From contig JBOZIK010000001.1 of the NCBI GenBank assembly GCA_051453625.1, positions 54,883,506 to 54,925,508 of the forward strand: 42,003 nucleotides of DNA, read 5' to 3'. A program made the position numbers and the translations under genes. This document shows, piece by piece, positions 29,975 to 40,985 of this stretch (position 1 is the stretch's first letter; every line of letters begins with the position of its first letter). This DNA is from Welwitschia mirabilis (lineage: Eukaryota; Gnetophyta; Gnetopsida; Welwitschiales). The notes below the pieces were generated by a model. The model was given only the letters and a program-made list of their open reading frames with translations, was not told where the DNA came from and searched no databases.

Positions 29975-31154
29975 ACAAGTTTAATATTAAAAGCACAACT
30001 GATAACATTATTTGGCTACCTAATTAGGCCCTAACGAATGGGATATAAAAATGAAGTTATAGCTATGAACTATTTTGGCTTAAAAATTTAAAATAAACAA
30101 CAAAGTGCAATTTTTTTATTCATTAGAATAATTAGTTAGCTGGATAGATAACAACAATCTTTGCAGATAACAACAATGTCTGCATAATATAACCATTGAA
30201 AAATTACAAAATTCATCAATACAACATCTAAGACAAATACAACTACTACTTATTAAGCCCAACCTTGTTATAAATTTTAGATGCATGGTTCATAGAAGTA
30301 AATAGCAGAATGAGAAAAATAAACAAGCCAATATCTCAAGTCAGCTGCAACTAATATTTCTTTATTGATGGTCAGAGTCTTCTTTATCAATGTCCATATT
30401 CTCTATTTGTACAAAAACCTACACAAGAAATAAATAAATCGGAATGAGAAGTGTGATTATCACAGTCCCCAGTATGACACAAGAAATAAAGAGATTGGAA
30501 TGAGAATTGTGATCATTATAGTCTCAAGTATGGACTAGGCAATGGAGGCAACACAAAAAGGTAACCAAACCCATGAAATGCAACTAATGCAAGGGAATAA
30601 GTCGAACACAAAAAACAATACCATGGACTATACATTTTGATTTCTTGATTAATTGATTTTAACTCTAATAACACGAAGGTGCACTCATTTTAATTCCAAT
30701 AACATAGAGTTACATTCACTATAATCCAAATAACACAATGATGCACTGACCAAAAGGATATTAAAATTTAACCATTACCCTAACAATTTGCTTCAATGGG
30801 CAATAGCAGTAGAACAAAATTTCCCCTAAATTCACATAGACAGTTTTTGCTATGCACATTTAAAAGAGTTTATATATGATATTGTTGCGCTTCACCCTTT
30901 TACTCTGTCAATTTGCTTTCATGGCCAATGGAAGCACAATAGGGGTTTTACCCTTTAAAAATTGAAGCACAATAAGGGTTTAGCCTCTAAGATTTCCCAA
31001 TTACACATTCATTTAATAACAAGTGACATTCCAACTCTAAAGATCATGCATATAAAAGAAAGCAAGCTGAACCATATAAATAAGGAATAAGATTAATAAG
31101 CTATTTAGGCAATGAAACAAGAAGAGAAAAATATAAAGCTCATTCAAAAAGAAC

Positions 31155-31395
31155 ATTGGATCATATGAATAAAAGGGCAAAAATATAACAAAACCATGCA
31201 AAATATGCAAAAAGACAACTAGATTATATAAATAAAAGAGAAAGAATATAATAAAACCATGCAAAATATGCAAGAACATAACAAAGAATATAACAAACCA
31301 TGCAAAATATGGGGAAAAAACAATTAGACCATGCTAATAAAAAAGCAAGAATATAACAAAACTATTTCAAATATGCAAGAAAACAACTACACCAT
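31155..31395. repeat. 60-65-base tandem array, about four units
   Basis: Each unit contains AATATAACAAAACCATGCAA, AATATGCAA and ACAACTAGACCAT-like words, for example near 31,190, 31,253, 31,287 and 31,350. The minus-strand 80-codon frame (31,037-31,279) with its repeated FLHILHGF is only a translation of this array. Confidence 0.65.
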
Positions 31396-31660
31396 ACATG
31401 CAATCTAAGGCTAAGAGTTCTAAGCTCTATATTTGCTCCACTTCAATCTCCAAAAAAACAAGAAAGCTAGACCAACATCTCTTATTTATAATAGCAACCA
31501 GGACTCAAAAGAACTCAAAGGAATTTTAAAAAAATGCTTAACATGATGATAGACTTCATTAACTTTCTTGAAAATTGTTTTGATTCTGCTACCATGCCCC
31601 ACTGCACACTTGGCCATTAGGTAAAAGCTTTTATAATAAAATAATCTTATAAAATAACTA

Positions 31661-32095
31661 AATAATAGAATGAAGCCAAGAGAAACATGTCATAACAATT
31701 ACTAATAAAGAAGAACATTGGAATCTACTACAATAAGTAAATAATAGAATAAATTCAAACAATTTAATAGGTATAATAAAGAAATACATTATAATAATCA
31801 CAATGTTTACCAATAAAGATAAACATTGCAATCTTCTAAAATAAGTAAATAATAGAATGAAACCAAAAGAAATACATTGTAATAATTATAGTGCTTACTA
31901 GTAAATAAAAAAATGGGAATCTACTAAAGTAAATAATAGAATAAAGCCAAAACAAATGCATCATAATAATTATAGTGGTTATTAATAAAGAAAAACATTG
32001 GAATTTGCTAAAATAAGTAAATACTAGAATGAAGTCAAAAGAAATACATCATAATAATTATAGCAATTACTAATAAAGAAAAACATTGCAATAGT
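31661..32095. repeat. About 84-base tandem array, five units
   Basis: The word AATAATAGAAT (AATACTAGAAT in the last) occurs at 31,661, 31,740, 31,848, 31,932 and 32,020. Each is followed by AAGCCAAAAGAAATACAT-like sequence, ATAATAATTATAG and TAATAAAGAAAAACATTG. Spacings are 79, 108, 84 and 88 bases. Confidence 0.75.
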
Positions 32096-32319
32096 TTAAC
32101 TAGCTTAATGCTTTACTAATTAAACAAACAAATTAGCACATAGTTCAGCCTATTGACCCCATAAGATAAAAATTAAATAAACTTTTAGGCTTAATCTTTA
32201 GACTTTAGAAAAATATATTCAAAAGTTATTTTTATTTAATTTTTTATTAAAACATTAAGACTTAATCCTTGGATCTTGGAAAAATTTAAATGTGACATTT
32301 CTCCTCCCCTTAAGAGGTT

Positions 32320-33780
32320 TCTTTCTAGAAACTTGAAAGGAGATTAGGTTTTCACTATAAAATGTCTATTTTAGTTTTCCAATTAGCTTTTCTTTTATAT
32401 GTTTTGACCATTGCTCTAGAAACTAAAAGAAGCTCAAATTTCCACTGTAAAATATCTATTTTAGTTTTCTAAATAGCTTTTGCTTCTATCTGTCTTGACC
32501 ATTTCACTTTCTAAACCTGAATTTCTCTTTCTTTTAAGTAAAACTTTCTTTTGATCCAAATTTTTTATTGGCCAGACTTTAAATGTGTAATCTAATTAAA
32601 TATTAAATTCTTAAACAGGAATCATTTTTGTTGCATTAGATTTTGTCAATAATAAAACATGGAAAAAATTATGAAATATAGATAATTATCAAGCTAAAAC
32701 CAACTTATAAGCCATAGTTACTACTCTTCTTGCTATTTGATACAGTCCTATGAATCTGGTGTCCATTTGGCTTTCTTGTGAAATAAAACATGCCCTTAAA
32801 TAGGGAAACTTTAAGAAATACATGATCTTCTTTTTGAAATTCTATGTGCCTTTTCTACCTATTTACATATTTGGATTACATATTGTTCACCTTTTACAGC
32901 CTCTACCTGATAAACCTAAATTTATCGCTTAATTCCTAAGATGAAGGAACCCTTAGGAGCTTTTTATCTATTACATCAAATTAGGACATCTATGTTATGT
33001 AAACTCTTCTATAGAAAGCTTCAAATAGTGGACATCTAATTGATTCTTGATAGCTATCGGTATAAATAAATTCTCCTAAAGCTAAATAATCTATCTAAGA
33101 TCTATCAAAGTTCAATATTACTGATCTTAGCAAGTCTTTCAAAGTGTGATTGGTTCTTTCTATTTATCCATTAATTCGAGGATGGAAACCTATGTTTAAA
33201 TTTAGTTCCTTATTAAAAGATTTCCAAAACTAGATTTAAACTTATGGTTCCTATTTGAGATAATTATCTTTGGTATATATGTAGCTTCACTATACTTCTT
33301 GTGTATTCCTTTGAAATTTTGTCTACTGAATTTGCAGTTTTAATTAGGCAAAAGTGTGCACTTTTGGTTAAAAGATTAAGACCCACTATTATTATGTCAA
33401 ACCCTTATTTTATCCTAGGAAAACTTGTGATAAAATTCCTACCTATAGTTTTCCATTTCCATTTAGGTACTTGTGAGGATATAAAGCTCTAGTTTGATGC
33501 ATTCGGTTTGCTTTGACTAATTTACAAGTCATACCTTTGGCCATATAATTAGCTACTTCTGATTTTGTTCCTAGCCATCAATAGTATTGTCTAATATTTT
33601 CATTCGCATAACTCATTAAAGATTATCAGCTTTAACTGTATGTTATTATATACCATAATTTTGTCTAAATATCTTATTAGACCTTATTTAGAAATACTAA
33701 GTCCTTCAATTAAAGTTTGTTTCTTTTCTACATGATAAACATCTCTACTAGTCTTCAAAAATCATATTATCTAAATCATC
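32320..33780 (-). pseudogene. Chromovirus integrase and chromodomain-like end, relic
   Basis: The minus strand shows the end of the integrase core, IGFHPRING followed by IERTNHTLKDLLRSVILNF (33,195-33,100; family form H-P-Q-T-D-G-Q-S-E-R-T). Next are a GEFIYTDSYQESI block near 33,060 and RFIGLYQIARRV near 32,745. Then the chromodomain start (PIKNLDQKKVLLKRK near 32,550) is followed by a poorly kept tail reaching the polypurine tract. Chromodomains of such elements steer insertion to heterochromatin. Here the key part is too decayed to judge. Many stops. Confidence 0.65.
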
Positions 33781-33799
33781 ACTAAGCTTTAGAGAGTTA

Positions 33800-34489
33800 A
33801 TAGTATGCGTCCTCCTACTTAAAGCATCTACTACTATGTTTTCCTTTCCTATATGGTAATTTACTGTTGTATCATAATCGTGAAGAAACTATACCCACCT
33901 TCTTTGTCTAAGATCTAGGTTGGGCTGAGCATAAATATGTTTTAAACTCTTATGCTCTATTAAAATCTCTATCTTTTCTCCCCAGAGATAATGCCTTCAA
34001 ATTTTTAAAGCATGAATAAGTACATCCAACTCTAAATCATGAACTGAGTAATTACTTTTATGTGTTTTTAACTATTTAGATTCATGAGTAATAACCTTAT
34101 CATTTTGCATTAAAACTACCCTTAAGCCTTCTTTTGATGCATTTTTAAATACTGTATAAGTCCTTTCTGGTTTTAATATCTTTAGTATAGGAGCTGATGT
34201 AAGATCTAGCTTTAATTTCTAAAATACATTTTCACACTGCTTTGTCCATTTAAGCCTTTTATTTTTCCTTATCAAGTGAGTTAAAAGAACAACTATCTTG
34301 GAAAAATTCAAAATAATTCTCCTATAATATCCTGCAAGCCTAAGAAAGCTTCTTATATCTTTCATAGATTTTAATTTGGGACAATCTATAATGGCCTATA
34401 CTTTATTATGATCTACATTGATTTCTTTTTTTGAAACTACATGTCTTAAGAACTTAATTTCCGAGAGCCAAAATTCACCTTTTTTTCCC
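33800..34489 (-). pseudogene. Chromovirus RT thumb and RNase H relic
   Basis: It starts EFWLSEIKFLRHVVSK (34,475-34,430), then SMKDIRSFLRLAGYYRR near 34,350, WTKQCENVF near 34,240 and NASKEGLRVVLMQNDKVITH near 34,130-34,080 for the RNase H start. It continues with HDLELDVLIHALKI, RHYLWGEKIEILIEHKSLKH and finally VVDALSRR near 33,830. These are the classic chromovirus (Tekay/Del-like) blocks. The RNase H D-A-S Asp reads Asn and the T-D-H Asp reads Glu, so both catalytic sites are lost as well as stops being present. Confidence 0.8.
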
Positions 34490-34880
34490 ATTTGACCATT
34501 CCTCTAATTAATAAGGGCATTGGATTTTGTAAGGAAGGGTTTACCTAAAATGATTGGGAGTGAGTTGTGTTTTGTTGTGTTCATTTTTAAAACAATTTCG
34601 TTCACTAGGAAATAGTAGTTTCTATGTTCACTATCACATCTTCAATTATTCCTAGCAATAACTTCATAGAGTTATCATCCAATTATAATTGTTTTTTAGT
34701 ATGTTTAAGATCATTTAAGTCAAGTTAGTTGTACACATCATGGGATAGAATGTTAACACTTTCCTCCATATCTAACAAGCTTAGTTAATGTTCTTATCCC
34801 AAATTGTGATGACTATCATTGTGCAATTTAGATCTTTATACTTGGGCGAACATTAATTCTACATGATTGCACTAGTCTAT
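34490..34880 (-). pseudogene. Athila-like aspartic protease relic
   Basis: LPIILGKPFLTKSNALIN lies at about 34,560-34,510, matching the family's P-I-I-L-G-R-P-F-L block, followed by RNGQM. Further right, a decayed active site resembling D-M-E-E-S-V-N-I (family D-L-G-A-S-x-N) and LLLGIIEDVIVNIE near 34,640 can be read in other frames. It ends at the junction with chromovirus sequence, in a run of seven T at 34,480-34,486. Confidence 0.6.
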
Positions 34881-34949
34881 TAGCTAGAAAGGCTTTAATC
34901 TTTAAGTTTATGCATCTCTTTGTTGTGCACATATCCTTAAGGAACTTTG

Positions 34950-36650
34950 CATATGAGGGTACCTTTTTCATCACTTCTAAAGGAGGCATGCTTATATTGA
35001 CTTCCTTAAAAATTTGTAAGGCCTCTAATTGTTGTTTCTCAATGTTCTCCTTTTTAAAATGTTGGGGAAAAGGTAAAGGCTTTATGTAGGTAGGAAAAGG
35101 TTTTTATAAATCTTTAAGCTTTTATTTATTCAAAACTTGGAGAAGGATAAAGGTTATTTATAAGAAGTTGTGTCTATTTCTTTTTCTTTTCTATCATTTT
35201 TGGATTGACTCTAAGTTATGCCTTAGTTAATCTTTATGCCACTTCAAATGTAAATAGCTTTAGTTTGTTCTAAGTAGCTTAACCCTTCTTCTACCAACCT
35301 AACCATTTTGGGATTCAACTGGGAACTTATAGGGAATTTTCCTAGATCTCTTTAGTTTATGGTTGAGAGGATCTTGATTTTGGTTTGTTGCACTTGTTAA
35401 AGAATTTGTGAGATGGATTAGGTATTTTGTTCAAGGTTATTTAATAAAGAAGAACATTGCTTAAGGATTGATTCATGGTTATGATTGATTTGCAATTTGG
35501 TTTCCATGAATTTACTCATTGATTACTTAAAGGGGGTGAATGGAAATGGTTTTTGGTAGTTGGATGGAAAGGGGTGAGAGGATGATGAAGGAAATGGATT
35601 TCTTGGTAGATTGATTGGAATATCTTGATTCTAAGGAAAAATTGGAGTGATTCCTTTGGAGGTTGTATGTGTTTGAAGAAGAGTTATTTTTTTCCATTAG
35701 TGTCCTACTGAATTAACTTGCTTGTTAATAGTGTTTTGAAACAAGGAAATGCAGGATCCCTTAGATATTTCATGAATGTCTATGTGGAAAATTAAGCATA
35801 CTGGTTTAGTGACTAAAAGTAAAGGTGAGGGTGATGTGGTTAAAGTTTTCATTCTTCATGCTAATTCATTCATACTATTATTTACTTTAAAAGTTTCAGC
35901 AACTTTTAACACACTTATGTTGGGCCCTTTACCATCACACCAAAATCCATGACTTTTAGTGGAATCTAGTAAACTAGAACCCTTTCACATTTACTCACTT
36001 GTCGAGTAGGGCATGGGGAATGCATACCCAACAACTTGTGGATCTAATAGGATGATAACATCTAGGTGATTTACTAGGCTTTTCCTAGGTTTTGGAACTC
36101 TTAGCTACTAGTTTAAGATAATTCCAAACTTCAGCTAAAGGCATGCTAAAGGAATTACCTCTACTCATTATCTTAACTAATTGTTTATTATTTGTGGATA
36201 ACCCCTTATAAGAAAAATTTATTTCCCTCCCTAACTCAAATCCATGTTGGGGGCATTTTTATAACAAGTCCTTAAATCTCTTTAAGGCTTGGGAGAATGT
36301 TTCATGATCCTTTTGTTGGTAGTTCATTATGTCTTTTTTCAAGGCATTTGTTTTATAGTTTGGAAAAAATTCTGAGATAAATGCCTTATTAAGGTCAAAG
36401 CAAGATCTAATGGATAAGGGCTTGAGGGTGTAAAGCCAAGATTTCATCTTCTCTTTTAAGGAAAATGAAAAAAGTGTAAGCCTAAGGTGTTAAATGTGCT
36501 TAGATATTGAGGAACACTTGATAAGATGCATTTAATTTCCTTAAGGTAAAGGTATGAATCCTTGGATTTTTAGGCCATATAAGTGAGGTACATTTTGGAT
36601 GCTAAAAGGCTTGAAAATTAAAATCTAAACTTTGGTTTATGGGTAATTAC
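34950..36650 (-). pseudogene. Athila-like gag relic
   Basis: At 36,259-36,447 a clean 62-codon stretch reads KSWLYTLKPLSIRSCFDLNK and goes on with FISEFFPNYKTNALKKDIMN and RFKDLL. This is the capsid core of plant Ty3 gag (family pattern W-L-x-x-L-x-P-x-S-I-x-S-W, F-L-x-x-F-F-P, R-F-K-x-L-L). Both sides continue in other frames with many stops, for example CPQHGFELGREI near 36,240. Gag forms the particle in active elements. Confidence 0.75.
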
Positions 36651-37692
36651 ACTATGCAAGAAGGTATTCCTAAGCATTGTGGTTGAAGATAGTTACAAAG
36701 AGTTTGCCTAGATTAATTAGTGTTAGCTACAGCAACTTGTCATTTAGTTGTGTCTTGGGCAAGGTAAAAGGCAGTTAGGTGATTGATTAGTTCTTGGTTA
36801 GATGATGATCCATTACAGGGAAATTGGGAATTAAGTGGATAATTTGAGTTTTATTATTATTAGGATGATGATGCTTATTCTCTTTGATTATTGTTTAGGT
36901 TTTCTTGAGAAGTTGAGGCTCGTTTCCTTTGGGTGTCATCATTTTGCTATCTTTATTTAGAAAAGGAGTCCATGTTGTTGATAAGATTTCTAATTAACCT
37001 ACCTGACTCATCACAGATCCAAGGCATGCAAAATCAGGTTCAAATAAGTTTTAGATGAGATACAGGAAGTTTTTGACAAAACCCGTAAGACACAGGGGTT
37101 TCAAAGTTTGAGAAGGGCCTTGCAATAAAATCATAGATAGAAGACAACAATGTCAGTTAGGAAAGGTGACTAGTTAGAATTTAAGATTTTAACATAGGAA
37201 AAAAATAAAGGTTTTCATATACCTCACAAAGCAATCAACATAGTGGGGTTGTAGAAAAATAGAAGAGGAATGAAAAATGGGATCAAACATGAAAAATAAC
37301 CTTAACGAAATTGCAAATTTTTTAGATTTTTAAGGTTTAAGTTAGCAAATTCATAAAAAAAAATTTAGAAATCAAATTAACACACAAAAAGCATGCAAAT
37401 TAAAAGAGTTTTATTTTTTAGTTTTTTGCCTTAAAACAACCTGCAACACCCTGTTAGACCTAAACATAAAATAAGTTAGAGTAAAACAGAAGCAAGTTTA
37501 AGACCTGACCAACTTAGGTATCATTGGAATGATCAGTACCAAACATTGGAAAATACAAAAAAGAAAGCAAAAGAGGACCAATTTGCATATCATTAAAATG
37601 GACCAGTACCAACCATTGGAAAAATAAAAACTAATTATAAAGCTTGCAAAAAGAAAAAGTTGGTGCTCTTCTAGGTAGCTACTATGACATTA
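36651..37692 (-). other. Leader of the second Ty3 element
   Basis: Non-coding stretch between gag and the primer-binding site. It includes a 70-base direct duplication with hairpin cores at 37,508-37,540 and 37,575-37,610. Nothing else is recognised. Confidence 0.45.
37508..37610. repeat. Two leader hairpin repeats related to the 29-base family
   Basis: The first core is ACTTAGGTATCATTGGAATG followed by ATCAGTACC; the second, decayed, has GCATATCATTAAAATGGACC followed by AGTACC. Both are followed by AACATTGGAAAA or ACCATTGGAAAA. ATCATTGGAATGAT is a perfect inverted repeat and is shared with the leader copy at 10,051-10,079 of the first Ty3 element. Confidence 0.55.
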
Positions 37693-37710
37693 TCCCTGAT
37701 AACAGTGTCA
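37693..37710 (-). promoter_or_regulatory. Primer-binding site, tRNA-Asp type, decayed
   Basis: The minus strand reads TGACACTGTTATCAGGGA against the intact TGGCGCCGTTGCCGGGGA: 12 of 18 agree and all six differences are transitions. It shows where the leader ends and the 5' LTR begins. Confidence 0.65.
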
Positions 37711-37724
37711 AAATCTTTTCATTT

Positions 37725-38900
37725 TAGTACATGAACTAGATTTAATTGAGTTTACACTTAGTATATCCACAAGGATAATTAGCATAGGTTTTTAAAAGTT
37801 TACACAAACTCTTGCTTAAATGCAAGTTACAATAAAAAGAAAGGGAAAAAAAGAGAGTTCAAAACTATGTTATAAGACTTTATACAAAAGTGATAAAAAA
37901 GCAAGCTCCAAGTGTTTACCCTACTCATCCCTTATAATTCCTCACTCGACCATATATCGTTCTTATCCTAAAACAAACTTTAGTTTATCAAGTTTGATGG
38001 CTTAGATCATGGTGACATAATATCATTCACCATATGAGTGTTAGTGAATTCAAAATTCATTGATCCTTCATAGCCTAATAATAAAAATGAAAAGTATGAA
38101 CTTATAGTACATAAGATCCATGAAATTACTAAGACTTATACTAATTAACTAATTGAATTTACTTACTTGACAAAATAAAACTTGATAATTATGTTGTTAC
38201 TTATGTATTCCTAATACAAAGTGAATTGTAACTAATAATTAAAAGAAAACAACTCTTTAGTATTGAATTAAAAGAAGGCATATTACATTAAAGATGGAAA
38301 AAGTAGAAAGGACCCCTCAAACTATCCTTGAAAGCAAGCTCGCTCCTCAAAGAAATGCTTAGAAGGCCATTGCAACTTGATGCTCCAAGGTTCTATTCTT
38401 TGACAAAATGAAGAATATTACAAGGATGGAGTCAAGGCCCTTTTATAGGTAAGGATGGAATTGGAGGATGATTACAAGCCTTTGGCTTGTAGCATTAGAT
38501 GATTAGTTAATAATTATGGAATTAGATAAGGTGTTTGTCATCTTTTATGTTTAGTAGAAATCATTGTAATGAGGCCAATACTTAGCTCTTGGATGCTATT
38601 GTTACTACTAATCGCTGTCATCGCCATGTGTTTCCAGTGCCATCCTACTCAATAATGCCATGTCATTCTTACATGTCACCATCATCATTGCCATGTGTAA
38701 TAAAAAATGCAAGTTTCTTTTGATGTAAAATTTGATCAAGTCCATAATTGCATTTAGACCAATTTCTTATGACAAGTTAGAAATGTGAGATTTGAGTTGT
38801 TCTATGCAAAAGGAGTAGTGGTATTGGGTAACCTGAATGGTGGTGCTGGCATTTTAGCTTGGATGATCGTCAAATTAAAGCATGTCCTTCAAAATGCAAT
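37725..38900 (-). repeat. 5' LTR of the second Ty3 element
   Basis: The inner edge is near 37,711-37,735, next to the primer-binding site. A TATA box (CTATAAAAGG on the minus strand) lies at 38,441-38,455. Repeated GCCATGTG words occur at 38,620-38,700, echoing similar words in the first LTR at 11,150-11,290. The outer edge is not placed. Confidence 0.45.
38441..38455 (-). promoter_or_regulatory. Probable LTR TATA box
   Basis: The minus strand reads CTATAAAAGGGCC, a strong TATA box, about 730 bases from the LTR's inner edge, nearly the same distance as in the first Ty3 LTR. Confidence 0.5.
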
Positions 38901-40190
38901 AAATATCTTGAAAATGTCATGGGCAAACAATAAGTCCATAATTAATATAAAAAAACCAATATAAGGCATGTTTTTATGATAAAATCAATTATATTACTAT
39001 CTTTCATTAAGATAAATTGGTTTTTTAACTTAATTAAAATGTCACTTTTTCTATTTTAATCCTATACTAAATTAAAATTTTACTTAACCATTACATTATA
39101 ATTGGCAATTTTTAGAAATGAGATTTTAGTATTCCTGTCGTGGTGTAGGTTAAGTTATCATGAATATTAGATGTGAATGCTTCCTTTTTGCTAAGATAAG
39201 ATTAAATGATTCCTAGTATTTATTCTCAAGAAATCAATATGAATGCCCTTTAATGATAAACCTTCTTAAAGATATACTCTTTAACACTGATAGTATTTAG
39301 ATAAAACATAAAAGTCTAAAAGTCTAGTCTTCATAACAATAGCATGTCAAAAGTAGAGCAGTAGTATTTATCATGACAATGTTCTTAAAATTTCTTCCAT
39401 CATCTGTAAAAAAAATTTTGAGGCTAGTTTTAAACCAACTACATGGAGCTAGGAATTTTTTGAATACAATCTTCTTATGGGTCTGAATCTAGATACCCCT
39501 CAATAAAAGAACTCCTTCTTCTTATGTGGTAATCATCAGGTTTAAAATAAAAATCTAAAATAGGGTGAGGCTATTTAAATATAGAGGACTATGTAAAATT
39601 TTTTAATTCATTGAATTAGAAGAACTAATAATCCTTTGGCTTTAGATGATTAATGGAGAGTAAATGTAAAATAAGCAAATGCACTAACAACTATGTTTCA
39701 AAGTGTGTATTTTTTCTTCTCTATGATATTACATTCTTTCTAGATTTGAACTTTTCAATCACCATCACTTATGCCACTGATGTCGACTCACATTTATAAT
39801 TTAATAATAATAAGATGTTAGTTCTCTTGGTCTAAATAATTACAGTAGTAGTATAAAGTCATACTTTAGTAGTGTTTATCATTAATTAAGAATATTTTTA
39901 AGAGATCTAAGTATGGCTATGAACTTTGAATTTTCTAGATTAAAGTATAAGATTAAACAATCATTATTTTCAATCAAGCATCTATTCAGCTTCTATAAGG
40001 ATAGACCACAAAAGTGATCTCATCATCAACCTAAGTGTTGTACATGCTACTACTCACCTTAATTCAAGAAATGCAATTGGTAAGGTATGTAAAAACTAAG
40101 TAGCACCATCCCTCCCAAATCTATACATGGAGTATAATCTTACTTAACAAGGAGAAAAAAGAAAAATATTTTTTAAAAAACAATTAAAAA
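38901..40190. other. A+T-rich DNA, nothing recognised
   Basis: No open frame of interest, no tandem array and no transposon end could be supported. Confidence 0.4.
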
Positions 40191-40194
40191 ATTA

Positions 40195-40985
40195 TACTAT
40201 AAGAAAAATATTATTGCATGACTATCACATTGCGATAGATTTTTAATAATTTTAATTGAAAAGGGGAGGTCAAGAAAGATAGATCATCTATGTTATCAAA
40301 TGACCTTCACAATGTGACAATCTTCTAATGAGTTCTCTCACTATGTTACAACCATTTCACATACATATTTGTATACAAATACATATAAAAAGAAAAAGAA
40401 GAAAAAGAAAGTGAGGTAAAGGAAGGAAAAAAAATGTTTATTGACATCTATCGATTATTGATTATCTAATGATAATTGAACAAAATTAAAACCCAAATAA
40501 GGTGAAATAACTTTAATTCCGTGATACATTACTACCATTTTCATATTTATATAAAAGGAGGAAAAGGGCTAAAATTAAGACACTTATCAACTAGTTATTA
40601 ATTATTGATTGACTGTAAGCATCACAGGAAAGCACAATGCAATAGCTTGCTATAAAGTAAAAACTTCATGCCTTTTGTCATAAATTATCACATATTATTA
40701 ACTATGTGATAAAATCTTAGATTCTTTTCTATTAACTATTGCATTTCATTAACATGTAATAGTTGGAGTGATAAGAAAATTTAGTGCTTTTTAACTATCA
40801 CAAATTTTCAACATGTGACAACTAGAGTGATGAATGTTTTATCACATCCTCATCATAACAAGATAACATTGCAATTCGTAAAAAAAAAATGTAAAATAAA
40901 GGCAAAAGACATAAATTAGTTCTACTCCCAACCTATGTGGATCGCACAACTATCGCATCATAAAATGGTTATTTTTGTTGCTCCT
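40195..40985. mobile_element. Hairpin-rich element, possibly a non-autonomous CACTA transposon
   Basis: The left end TACTATAAGAAAAATATTAT resembles the plant CACTA terminus CACTA(C/T)AAGAAAAAT with the first C changed to T. Just inside, CTATCACATTGCGATAG forms a hairpin. More hairpins of the same type follow: TTATCACATA/TATGTGATAA (40,685-40,712), AACTATTGCAT/ATGTAATAGTT near 40,735-40,765, and CTATCACA/TGTGACAAC near 40,790-40,820. A final ACTATCGCATC lies near 40,950. Inverted subterminal repeats are typical of CACTA elements. The right end (ATTTTTGTTGC, about 40,978) is weak. No transposase frame is present. Confidence 0.4.

Larger units (their letters stand above)
28830..30400. other. Intergenic DNA with a microsatellite, an inverted repeat and a 46-base duplication
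   Basis: No gene recognised. Contents: a perfect 9-base inverted repeat CACATTAAT/ATTAATGTG with a 7-base loop at 29,102-29,126; (ACT)7 at 29,556-29,576; and two 46-base units at 29,883-29,928 and 29,929-29,974 (each with TCACTAAATAAATATTTTGG). The remainder is plain A+T-rich sequence. Confidence 0.55.
30425..32297 (-). repeat. Probable 3' LTR of a chromovirus, with internal tandem arrays
   Basis: The right edge is good: a polypurine tract (AAGGGGAGGAGAAA on the minus strand, 32,299-32,316) is followed directly by TGTCACATTTAAATT at 32,297. The left edge is unknown and 30,425 is only where repeats begin. Inside are a 56-base duplication (about 30,424-30,535), a 60-65-base array (31,155-31,395) and an 84-base array (31,661-32,095). 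Confidence 0.5.
32298..37710 (-). mobile_element. Chimeric Ty3/gypsy structure: Athila-like gag-protease joined to chromovirus pol
   Basis: On the minus strand: tRNA-Asp-type primer-binding site (37,693-37,710), leader, Athila-like gag and protease to about 34,490, then at once the thumb of a chromovirus RT, RNase H, integrase, a chromodomain-like end and a polypurine tract. The RT fingers and palm are absent. Because the families on the two sides differ, the structure is a recombination or deletion product, not one decayed element. Confidence 0.7.

Noticed and set aside
31037-31279. Minus-strand 80-codon frame with repeated FLHILHGF, membrane-protein-like
   Set aside because: It is the translation of a 60-65-base tandem array in an LTR.
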